The notes beneath the pieces are model-generated. The model saw nothing but the letters and a program-made list of their open reading frames with translations. It had not been told where the DNA came from and searched no databases. Shown in pieces: positions 1 through 8,009 of a DNA stretch of 18,500 nucleotides; position 1 is the first letter of the stretch, and every line of letters starts with the position of its first letter. This stretch comes from Epichloe hybrida (lineage: Eukaryota; Ascomycota; Sordariomycetes; Hypocreales; Clavicipitaceae). The stretch lies in assembly GCA_019022495.1 (NCBI GenBank), contig JAFEKR010000146.1, forward strand, positions 1-18,500, read 5' to 3'. The translations under genes and the position numbers were made by a program.

Positions 1-61
1 GAACAACAAATCGCCCGACGACATGGCACTCACCTTCGGCCGCGTCAAACAGCTTGGCCAT
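1..61 (-). CDS. Putative 5' end of a divergent gene (partial, leaves the window)
   Basis: On the minus strand an ATG at 61 sits in a strong fungal start context (CAACAATGGCC) and opens MAKLFDAAE. At position 33 the sequence then reads GAAG|GTGAGT, a good splice donor, so exon 1 would be 34-61 with an intron running off the window. The frame also stays open without splicing to position 1. The product cannot be recognised from nine residues. A start here would make the gene divergent from the J-protein at 615, sharing a promoter of about 550 bp. The call rests only on start context and donor, so it is tentative. Confidence 0.35.
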   Translation of the reverse strand, partial: MAKLFDAAEGECHVVGRFVV

Positions 62-64
62 TGT

Positions 65-86
65 TGTGTGTGTGTGTGTGTGTGTG
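65..86. repeat. (TG)11 microsatellite
   Basis: Eleven uninterrupted TG dinucleotides lie immediately upstream of the putative minus-strand start at 61, so they would fall in its 5' UTR or core promoter. Confidence 0.95.
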
Positions 87-253
87 TTCTGGCCTTGGAT
101 CCGTGCGCTTATACAAAAAAAAATGACGATTTAAGAATTAAAAAAATCCATTCGATCCGGGAGACTTGTATTTTGAAGAAAGCGAGGCTACGGGGGCAGA
201 CGAGGGACCGCCGTCTCAAATCAACTTGAGACGTCAATTTCTGGTTCGTTCGA

Positions 254-268
254 GGGGGGGGGGGGGGG
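254..268. repeat. G15 homopolymer
   Basis: Fifteen consecutive G residues in the divergent intergenic region. Tracts of this length are prone to slippage in sequencing and replication, so the exact length is uncertain. Confidence 0.9.
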
Positions 269-614
269 CCGGTCCGCGGGGCGCGGCGAGGCTTGCCCAA
301 CGCGGTAATTTGGCGCGCCCATATGTACATGCAGGTCATCTGCTGGCTTGTGATGGGTGGAAAAATTGTCCAGCGCGGCTGCTGCTGGTGTTTGACGCTG
401 GGTTCCGGCAGTGCCGTTGCCGTTGCCGTTTCGTTTCTCCGAGTACCGGCCCGCGCCCCTCCTCCAGTAAAGTGACCTCATAACCTTTTGTCATGTCCCG
501 CTGCCAAATCCATCATCATCATCATCCGCCTCAACCACTTTTTTTTGTTTTGGTCACTTCCCTCCTTCAAACAAGACATTTATAACATCATCAACCCACC
601 TCACATCCGGAGCC

Positions 615-1337
615 ATGCGCGTCCTCTCCGCCGCCACGCGGGCGCGACCCTGCCCACGATGCCGCGTCAAGACACCGCCGATTCTTCTCACCACGATGCC
701 ATCCTCCCGTCACCTCCTCTCCGGCCAACGCGCCGCCGCCGCCGCCGCCGCCGAAGATGTACAGCAACAGCAGCAGCCACGAGATGCCCCCACATCGGCC
801 TCCCAAACCCTCTACTCCTTCTTCCCGTCCACGCTCCCCGACGGGCCCCCCCCGAAGGGCCCCTTCCCCATCGACACGCGCCGCCTCCGCACCGAGTTCC
901 TCGGCCTCCAGTCCCGGCACCACCCGGACAAGCACCCCGCGCAGCGCAAGACGCAGGCCGAGGCCGCGTCGGCGTCCATCAACGAGGCCTACAGGACGCT
1001 CGCGAACCCGCTCCTCCGCGCCCAGTACCTCCTCTCCCTGCGGGGCGTCGACGTGGCCGCCGACGAGACGCTCAAGGTCGAGGAGCCCGAGCTGCTCACC
1101 GTCGTGCTCGAGGCCCACGAGGCCATGGACGATGCTGCATCGCCGGCGGACCTCGAGGGCTTGGCGGCCGAGAACGAGGAGAGGATCGCCGCGAGCGAGG
1201 GCGTCCTCGAGGAGGCCTTTCGGCGGGAGAATGTGGACTTGGCCAAGAGGGAGGCTGTGCGGCTGAGGTACTGGGTGAATATTCGGGAGGCGCTTCGGGA
1301 TTGGGAGCAAGCCAAGGGGGCTGTGTTGCGGCATTAG
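615..1337 (+). CDS. jac1: Jac1/HscB-type J-domain co-chaperone for mitochondrial Fe-S cluster assembly
   Basis: A 240-residue single-exon protein. The J domain spans about residues 66-145, with the diagnostic HPD at 103-105 (RHHPDKHPAQ) that stimulates the Hsp70 ATPase. The C-terminal helical HSCB domain, which binds the Isu scaffold, spans about 155-240. From family knowledge, Jac1 delivers Fe-S-loaded Isu to the mitochondrial Hsp70 Ssq1/Ssc1. The first 45 residues are rich in Arg, Ser and Ala with almost no acidic residues, as in a mitochondrial presequence, which supports the ATG at 615 over the internal Met28. One CxxC (C13-C16) lies in the N-terminus; animal HSCB has two such pairs, so zinc binding here is doubtful. 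Residues 40-54 are alanine- and glutamine-rich. Length and architecture fit fungal Jac1. Confidence 0.9.
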   Translation: MRVLSAATRARPCPRCRVKTPPILLTTMPSSRHLLSGQRAAAAAAAEDVQQQQQPRDAPTSASQTLYSFFPSTLPDGPPPKGPFPIDTRRLRTEFLGLQSRHHPDKHPAQRKTQAEAASASINEAYRTLANPLLRAQYLLSLRGVDVAADETLKVEEPELLTVVLEAHEAMDDAASPADLEGLAAENEERIAASEGVLEEAFRRENVDLAKREAVRLRYWVNIREALRDWEQAKGAVLRH

Positions 1338-1807
1338 TCCGCGTTGGAACTTTGGGGGGGGGGGGGGGGGTATTGTACTGGAAACTGTAGGGACAGAGCT
1401 GTGGAAGGGGAAAAAAGAAAGAAAGAACCGGGCGTGGTGTACGATACGGAAACAAGATCTGAATTTATTACAAGGTGGTGTGACGCATAAAACAAGGCGA
1501 ACATGGACACGTCATCTTGCTCTTCTCTTCTACAGCAGGTATATATCTACGTATCCCTAGATGATGAAGCATCCGGACCTTGCCGTGCCAGCTGCTGACA
1601 GAGTAAAAGGGTCAAACAATTGTAAGTATTCGCTCAACGCCGTCGAATGTATGAGTGTAATCCAACTCCATCAAGGTCGTTTCCTCGAGATATTCGTGAA
1701 ATTTCTTTTACATCGTCTTGTACATGAAGGACTCCACAGACCCTGTACATAGTCGAATCCAATGCGATGAGCTGAAAGAATAATTGATCAAGGCTGCCAT
1801 GTTTCCC
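1338..1807. other. Convergent intergenic region (3' ends of jac1 and palF)
   Basis: A 470-bp gap between the stop codons of two convergent genes. It has the G17 tract and a purine-rich stretch at 1408-1427. Small open frames show no recognisable protein. Most likely it is 3' UTR and terminator sequence for both genes. Confidence 0.6.
1354..1370. repeat. G17 homopolymer in the 3' flank of jac1
   Basis: Seventeen consecutive G residues start 17 nt after the jac1 stop codon, presumably inside its 3' UTR. The length is likely unstable or imprecisely sequenced. Confidence 0.9.
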
Positions 1808-4463
1808 TCATCTCTGATATGCGGGCAGCTGTTCTGCGCCGCCCGCTCTGGACGGGCCCGCTCCCGCGCCGTACCCCAGATAGTTGTCAGCCTCCTCCTC
1901 GTCGAGATCAGGTGCTGTTGGTTCGTCTAGAGGAGCTGAGGCTGACGCATAAGCGGCTGGTCGTCGTCGTTGCTGCTGCTGCTGCTGCATATCTTCTGGG
2001 AACTCTGGCGGAGCGCTGGCTTCCTCCAGCAGTCTTCGACGCTCGAGCTCTTTTTTGTCTTCTGCCGGGCGGCCGGCATCCACCACATCTTCTGGTGGTG
2101 CTGATGGCCCTGCTTCGGCCTCGTCCAACAAAGGAACCGTTGGCCCGCTCCGCGGTATCCTGGAAGCATCCTCAGCGTCAGCGTCATACAGGTCATTCTC
2201 GTCTGCTTGAGTTGACGGTCCCGCTGGAGGCTGGCTGGGAAGCAGCCTCGTCTCAGCTTGCTGTATTCTTTCCTTCTCTGACATGTTGGCCTCATTGGGT
2301 ACTTCAGGCGATGGTACGTAGGAGGGGGCGGCGTGGGGACGAGGATTGCCATTTGTTTGTGAGAAGTTTCTTGATATTCCTGTCGACGCCCAGGGGAGTT
2401 GTGGTGCATCAGCAGGATGCGGAGGAGGTGTAGTATAGTCGAGATCGCTGCTAGGCGGTGAGAGATGATAGGCCGGGTCTCTGTTGCGAGGTGGTGTGGC
2501 TTCAGGCCGTATGATGTCCTCCTCCTCCTCCTCCTCCTCCTCCTCCTTCTCCTTCTCTTCCTCCTCGGAAATTCGAATCGTCCGCTGCCTAGCGGCAATA
2601 GGGTTTGTAGATTGGCGCAACCTTGCGCTGTCGATGGTGCCGACCACAGTCTCCAAAGACACTGATATGACGCCCTTTTGCCGTCTGACTTGGGAAGTAT
2701 CGGCGATGTTTGATCCTCGTTGGGAACCAAAGAGGTTTTGATTTTGCTCGGCATTATTACCACCAGGCGTGCCGATTCTGGACATGGAAGATGCGCCGCT
2801 CAGCTGCGTCGTTAGTCTGCCTCCAAGGTCAACGATGACTTCGGCTTGGTACTTGAAGCTGATCATGTCGCCAGGCACGCCTTTTATTGTGGGAAAGGCA
2901 TCGTCGGGGACCCTCACCGACACTGTAACAGAAGCCTGCAGCGTTTCTGGATCGATGATGAGCGGCGCTGCATTTTGATCCAAGTCCTTGCGGAAAACAC
3001 TGGTGGAGCTTGAGGAGGACAACGAGAGACCCCCCATGCCTGTCCGAGATCTTGGATACGGGTCCTCTTTGGTCAGCCTCCTTGCCGATCGAGGCCCTTG
3101 GTATGGCATTGATGCTGGTGGGTTCGTGTCAATTTTGGATTGCCGAAAGAGGGTCACGATGACGCCAGTCATGCTCTTGACCCTCTTGATGTGTTGTACC
3201 GTCACCCGTACAGACACTGCTTCTCCTGGGAGACAACCGCCCTTGAGGAGTTCAATGGTTGCTGTGATGGTCTTATCATCCACGACTTGTTGCTTAGCCG
3301 CAGACGTTAGGGTCGAACTGACGTGCGAAAACTGTGTAAGCTCGGCCCTGCTGGTCGTGCTCACGCTACGGCCACTCTCTCCGCTGATTTCGCTCTGCAT
3401 GTCGCTCGGGGGGACAGGACATACACGGGCCTCACTTTGTGCATTATTGCTCGTTTCACCTCTATTTAGGGCCGAGTCTTCGGTGATGACGGAAGACTCA
3501 GCTTCAGACGTCAAGTCATTGATCTCTTGCGCGACAGGGCCAGATGCCTTCTCATTTAGTGTCGACTTTTTTCTCCGCGCGCGTTTTGATATTGGTTCCA
3601 AAAAGATGGTCCTCGGCCGAGGTGGCGAGAGTAGTCCAACGTCTATCTGTTGAACAAGGGTCACCTTCCTTTCACAGGTCGACGTCGGTGACATAGATAT
3701 AGGCTTGGTCAACGTCGCTGTAATCGTATACGAGATGGTTCCGCGCTCAAACTGTGTCCTCTGGAGTTAGCATCTGCCGAACCACCATATGACAATGGTC
3801 GCATATCAATGTGTCGGTTCAAGAAAAAAGGAAACCCACATCAATGCTGCTGGGCAGCCATTTGTCCGGGAATATCAGATCGAACCCAAACTCATATTTG
3901 CCAGGGTCAATTCTTCCCTCACCACTCAACACTTGCTCGTCTTGGAACAGACTTGTCAGTCCATTTCCTTGATGCTGTGGCCGGCAAGAGCTTCCCGGCC
4001 GAGGTAATGTTGTGACGCTCTGCGCCTTGGCGACTGACGTGGGATCTTTGAGGACGCGAACATAGCCATGCAAAGCGACGACGAGGTGGGTTATGCGGTG
4101 CGGCTTGACGACGGCGAGAACGACGGCGCCACGAACCGGGTCTCCAGCGCAATATTTCTTGTGTGGCTCGTCGCAACGTATATGGAAGTCGGCGATGTAT
4201 CGGTTTCTGCTTCGCAATGGCAGTTGGAGCTGCAAGGGCAATCTCAGTCGCGACAACAGGCTCGACCGCGTGGCAATAGCCGACGACGACTTCACAGGTG
4301 CGGCGACAGCAGCAGCCTCAGCGGCGTCCTGGAAAATTGGGGTCACGGCCGGGCTGACAGCTGTCGCTCCCTCCGCGGCCGAAGTATGCAGCGACGGAGA
4401 GGGCAACGGCGAACTCGACAGCTCGCCACTGGCTGCGTCGTGGACGGCGGGATCTGGCGGCAT
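1808..4463 (-). CDS. palF: pH-response arrestin PalF/RIM8, two exons
   Basis: CDS is complement(join(1808..3751,3840..4463)), 855 aa. PalF/Rim8 is the arrestin-like adaptor that binds the pH sensor PalH/Rim21 and links it to ESCRT, leading to PacC activation. The arrestin N half spans about residues 90-235 and the family signature FERGTISYTIT begins at 209, exactly at the exon junction. The arrestin C half spans about 368-585. The tail is disordered, with an acidic Glu/Lys tract near 604-620, a glutamine run near the C-terminus, and two PxY-type motifs (DPAYH near 625-635; LPAYQ at the end) of the kind used for Rsp5 or ESCRT contacts. The intron (3752-3839, 88 nt) runs GTGGGT...CACAG with CTAAC at about 3766-3770 and is phase 0. 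An earlier AG at 3761 would add three residues but lies too close to the branch point. The start at 4463 is the first ATG of the open frame. Confidence 0.9.
2517..2556. repeat. (TCC)n trinucleotide repeat encoding the PalF Glu tract
   Basis: A near-perfect TCC/CTC triplet run in the palF coding sequence that reads as GAG/GAA on the minus strand and makes the acidic tract after the arrestin C domain. Its triplet period preserves frame when the length varies. Confidence 0.85.
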
Positions 4464-4501
4464 GAGACGGCACTTTGAGGGCTGCGGGCTGCGGGCTGCG
4501 G

Positions 4502-4519
4502 GCCAGGCGCAAAGCCAAG
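4502..4519. promoter_or_regulatory. Paired PacC-type motifs upstream of palF
   Basis: GCCAGG (4502-4507) and GCCAAG (4514-4519) both match the PacC/Rim101 core GCCARG and lie 12 bp apart (start to start), 39-56 bp before the palF start codon on the opposite strand. In yeasts RIM8 is a repression target of Rim101, so feedback is plausible. The motif is short and the sites might lie inside the transcript, so this is inference. A 7-bp tandem GGGCTGC repeat (about 4479-4499) lies beside them. Confidence 0.35.
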
Positions 4520-5187
4520 GCTCGCAGTCGCAGGCACAGCACTTGAGGCGAGCGGATTTCCCTCGATGGGCTTGTCGTCGTGGTCGTCAAAAGACGGCAC
4601 GCGGAGGTGCCTGGTGGTGGTCAAGAATCGCAAGTCGCGGTTGTTGAAGATTGAAGTCGAATCATGGAAGGAAGTGGGTGGGGGCCTCGCGTGTTGCTTG
4701 ATTGATTATTGATTACACGGCTTGTTGATCACACGGAGGGCGTCCAGACAGCCACTACGAATGTTATCCTGGTATCACGAAGCAAGTGCTTTGGACCGAT
4801 TGGAGTCTACGGGCTTTGCTTTCGTACTCTCATTCCATCTCGTGGCATCAAGCCCATCGCTTTAGCGTGACTGATGTATGTGGCTTGGACGACGGGAACG
4901 GGGAATTTATGGTTGGGCCGTTGAAATGACGCCAAGACCTGATGATCCATCGATATTCTGCAACGCACATGCCAAGGAAAGCTTGGTTTGCTTTCTAGTC
5001 CGTCAGCCAACCTCTTTTCAAATGTGCAACAGTTCCTCGGAAAATCCGACATGGTCCCGGGTTGGAACATGATTCTTTTCGCAATCGCTTCACAGTATGT
5101 ACTTGTACCAACGAATGTGACTGACTGATTGGACGGAATTCGTGGCCGTTCACAGGGGCGGATCAAGGTGGAACCCACAGAATCCAC

Positions 5188-5215
5188 ACCGGCAAGTGCA
5201 AACCGGCAAGTGCAA
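5188..5215. repeat. Tandem 14-bp duplication (2 copies)
   Basis: ACCGGCAAGTGCAA occurs twice head to tail with no mismatch, in the divergent region upstream of the helicase. Confidence 0.9.
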
Positions 5216-5644
5216 CCCACCAAGTTGGGCACCTTCCCTATTACAGTGATATGATTCACATGAAGTACAACCAATTTCAACTGAAGGCCTTTCCAGTCAC
5301 AAATACATGCAGTCTTTGTGTGCCCATGTACCTCGGGGCAGCTTGAGCCCGATATCAATTTCACTCGCCAATTTTTTTTGGATTGAAGGCACCTTCTCAG
5401 TTGCTTACCAAGCCAAAGCGTTCTCGCGCCAACATGGATCCCAAGCAGACGTGAGCTGCTTTGTTTTCAGTGGGTCGTCAAACTTCTCGCCCTCGACGGC
5501 CATTGTACATACAATACAAACATCATCGCCTTTCCCAAGAGGGTGAAAAGTCATCTCTGGTCCCAGTCCTGAGCTCAACTTTAAGCTAGCCGCACCTCTC
5601 TCAGGAACAAATCGTCCGGCCTTTGCTGTGCCAAATTCCTCATC

Positions 5645-7309
5645 ATGAGCGACAAACCAAGAGGCCAGCGAAATGGCTTTCGACGGCGCCGTGGGCCAAG
5701 GCCCGGCCCCAGAGGCAAACCTCAATTTACACCTGCTGAAGACTCGTCTCCTGCAATGGATGTAGACGACGCGCCGTCGGCAAACGATTCAAAGCCTGCT
5801 CTCACCGAAGATGTTCCTCTCGATACGCCGCGATTCGCCGATCTCGGTGGCCAGAATCTCCTCCATCCCTCGCTCATCCAAGCCATTACTGATGACCTGA
5901 AATTCGACCACATGATGCCAGTTCAGGCTGCCACCCTCTGGGAGCTCCTTCCACCAAACAGAAAAGATTGTCTGGTTCAGGCCAGGACTGGAACGGGAAA
6001 AACAGTTGCTTTCCTTCTTCCAGCTCTCCAGACAATGATTACGCAAAAGCAACAAGCCAGTTCAACCATCTCACTACTCGTCATTTCTCCCACACGAGAG
6101 CTAGCGCTACAGATTGCACAGGAGGCTACCAGTCTACTTCAAAGACTGCCCGCCTATCGCGTCCACACTGCCATTGGAGGAACCAACAAGGATAAAGAGG
6201 AGAAGCAAATATTGTCTGGCTGTGATGTACTAATTGCCACCCCTGGACGACTGATCGACCACATGTCCAATGAAGATGTCATATATGCCCTCAGAAGGCT
6301 GGACACTCTTGTCCTTGATGAAGCAGACCGGCTCCTTGATATGGGTTTCATGCCTTCCCTCCGAGAGATTGTCGGCAAGCTACCCAACAGGAAGGAGGTC
6401 AACAGACAGGGCATGTTGTTTTCTGCCACAATCGCACAACACGTCAACCAAGTGGCTGGTCTAGTTTTATCACCAGGTTACGAGTTCATCTCCACCATTC
6501 CCGAAGGAGAAGCCAACACGCACGAACGCGTACCACAACTCCTCATCAAGGTGCCCACGTTCTCGTCCGTTGCGGCAGGCATGGTTGGTGCAATCAGAGA
6601 AGAGGCCGCCAAGCAAACAAACTTCAAAGCCATTGTCTTTGCTCCGACGGCAGCGGCGGCAGGGCTTTACGGCCATGTTCTGTCCATGATTCCTGGACTG
6701 CCCCCTGTGTCTACACTTCACAGCCGAATGACCCAGAACAAGCGCACGAAAATTACCAACGAGTTTCGCGACGCGTCCTCTGCGGTTCTCACTGCTACTG
6801 ATGTCATCGCCCGAGGAATGGACTTCCCTGGTGTCACGACTGTCTTTCAGATCGGTATTCCCTCGGAGAAACAAAGCTACATCCATCGTCTTGGTCGCAC
6901 GGCCCGTGCTGATGCGCAAGGAAAAGGCGTTTTCCTCATCTGTGAAGCTGAGTCATTCTTCCCTCAGTGGACTCTCAAGCAGATCAAGTTCATCCCGCAA
7001 GAAGCCGATTTATCCTCCGCCGAGGAGGTCGACCATATCTTGGATACAATCGACGAAGAAGAAAAGGCGCAAATATACAAGGCATGGCTGGGATACTACA
7101 ATAACCATCTAAAAGGTCTCAAGTGGGACAAGGAAGAGCTCGTCAAGCAAGCAAACATTTACGCTCGCAACGGGCTCGGCACTCCTGAGACACCACCGAT
7201 TCAGAAAAGCACCGCCGGGAAAATGGGCTTGCGTGGGGTCCGGGGTCTGAACGTCGTGCCTGACAAGCCCAAGTCCTCTAGAGGACCTCGAGGTCGCGGC
7301 CGAGACTAG
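5645..7309 (+). CDS. DEAD-box RNA helicase, Mss116/CYT-19-like
   Basis: A 554-residue single-exon protein with a full set of helicase motifs: Q motif Gln near 94, motif I ARTGTGKT 113-120, Ia PTREL 149-153, TPGR 199-202, DEAD 225-228, SAT 260-262, IV VFAPT about 331-335, V ARGMD 389-393, and VI HRLGRTAR 414-421. The segments around ARGMDFP, QIGIPSE and IHRLGRTAR resemble Mss116, the mitochondrial RNA chaperone that helps group I and II introns fold (CYT-19 in Neurospora). A helical extension and a basic RG-rich tail follow the helicase core. The N-terminus is RG-rich (residues 5-25) and not a classic amphipathic presequence, so mitochondrial location is uncertain; a nuclear or cytosolic paralogue is possible. 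The ATG at 5645 is preceded by TCATC, and no upstream in-frame start was found. Confidence 0.85.
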   Translation: MSDKPRGQRNGFRRRRGPRPGPRGKPQFTPAEDSSPAMDVDDAPSANDSKPALTEDVPLDTPRFADLGGQNLLHPSLIQAITDDLKFDHMMPVQAATLWELLPPNRKDCLVQARTGTGKTVAFLLPALQTMITQKQQASSTISLLVISPTRELALQIAQEATSLLQRLPAYRVHTAIGGTNKDKEEKQILSGCDVLIATPGRLIDHMSNEDVIYALRRLDTLVLDEADRLLDMGFMPSLREIVGKLPNRKEVNRQGMLFSATIAQHVNQVAGLVLSPGYEFISTIPEGEANTHERVPQLLIKVPTFSSVAAGMVGAIREEAAKQTNFKAIVFAPTAAAAGLYGHVLSMIPGLPPVSTLHSRMTQNKRTKITNEFRDASSAVLTATDVIARGMDFPGVTTVFQIGIPSEKQSYIHRLGRTARADAQGKGVFLICEAESFFPQWTLKQIKFIPQEADLSSAEEVDHILDTIDEEEKAQIYKAWLGYYNNHLKGLKWDKEELVKQANIYARNGLGTPETPPIQKSTAGKMGLRGVRGLNVVPDKPKSSRGPRGRGRD

Positions 7310-8009
7310 ACACTTACCCACACATACCGAAATCTAGTAGCCACTTGTCTGTCAACCTCGAAAAGCAGACAGCACCACGGAACAAGTAGGACTTTTCTAT
7401 ATAATTCTTGTCTCGTTATTGCAGTTGGAGATTCGACTCGAAATGCGGAAATGGAAAGGGGGCTGGTAGATCGGAATGGGAAGCATTATCGGTGACTTGA
7501 CTTGCAGGTACTTAGATAGAGAAGAATGCCTCATTGTGGGTAAATGAAACGTGTTTGACAATGTACATTCTGGATCGTGCTGACCGTGCTGGCCGTGCTG
7601 ACCGTGCTGGAGTAATGCTCGATGTTGCGATTGTGATGCGTTCTACGCAATGACAGCAGCCGAAAATCCTGGGAGTCTAGCAGGTCTAATACTGGTGTTC
7701 ATCAGTACCAAGTAATGCTTTTTGGTCTTGGGATCGCATGAGAGGGGGCACAAATCTCAACATGTTTAGACCTCTATTCCGTTGGGTATCATCATTTTGC
7801 CAACTAATCAAGATACAAAAGTCCCCCTCGACAGTCAATCCAATGACACCTTCATCATGATGCTTGTTCCCACAGTGCTCTATCAACTTTTGCAGTACCT
7901 GCCAAGTGTTATGCCCAAACTCCAAAACGAGTAAATCAAACGACGACCCAAGCGCCAGTCATGCAAACAGTTCCGTGATCCCTCAATACAATTACATGGC
8001 GTACTTCTC
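7310..8009. other. Convergent intergenic region (helicase and cdc6 3' ends)
   Basis: A 700-bp stretch between convergent stop codons. It holds a 9-bp tandem repeat (7576-7611) and A/T-rich segments suitable for 3' end formation near 7390-7415. A 79-codon minus frame (7686-7925) has a protein-like composition, but I recognise no family and it may be chance or a relic. Confidence 0.55.
7576..7611. repeat. Tandem 9-bp repeat, four copies
   Basis: Four head-to-tail copies of CGTGCTGRC (copies 1 and 3 end GAC, copy 2 GGC, copy 4 GGA) in the 3' intergenic region. Confidence 0.9.

Larger units (their letters stand above)
62..614. other. Divergent intergenic region
   Basis: No convincing gene is seen; the small open frames here have low-complexity or arginine/proline-rich translations and no recognisable motif. 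The stretch holds the (TG)11 run, an A-rich patch at 115-147, a perfect 8-bp inverted repeat at 212-233, a 15-nt G tract at 254-268, and a pyrimidine-rich stretch before the J-protein start. It probably serves as promoter for the J-protein gene and for the putative gene at the left edge. Confidence 0.6.
4464..5644. other. Divergent intergenic region between palF and the DEAD-box helicase
   Basis: About 1.2 kb with no gene I can support. The palF-proximal part carries the PacC-type pair. Two adjacent 14-bp direct copies of ACCGGCAAGTGCAA lie at 5188-5201 and 5202-5215. A 185-codon minus-strand frame (4807-5364) is open, but its translation has no recognisable domain, so I treat it as chance. 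Upstream of 5645 there is no good in-frame exon with a mitochondrial presequence. Confidence 0.6.

Noticed and set aside
591..1334. Long antisense and overlapping frames across jac1 (247, 300 and 169 codons)
   Set aside because: They arise from the high GC content of the jac1 exon and show only low-complexity Pro/Arg/Gly sequence; the J-domain frame explains the region.
4807..5364. 185-codon open frame on the minus strand
   Set aside because: No recognisable domain or signal, many Cys/Pro/Arg of chance type, and it lies in a divergent promoter region; length alone is weak evidence.
5440..5485. Upstream mini-exon ATGGATCCC...GTGAGC...TTTTCAG before the DEAD-box helicase
   Set aside because: The intervening segment would be only about 20 nt, too short for a fungal intron, and it does not supply a mitochondrial presequence in frame.
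7686..7925. 79-codon minus-strand frame downstream of cdc6
   Set aside because: Composition is protein-like but no family is recognisable and it lies in a 3' intergenic region; it could be a relic, but I cannot support it.
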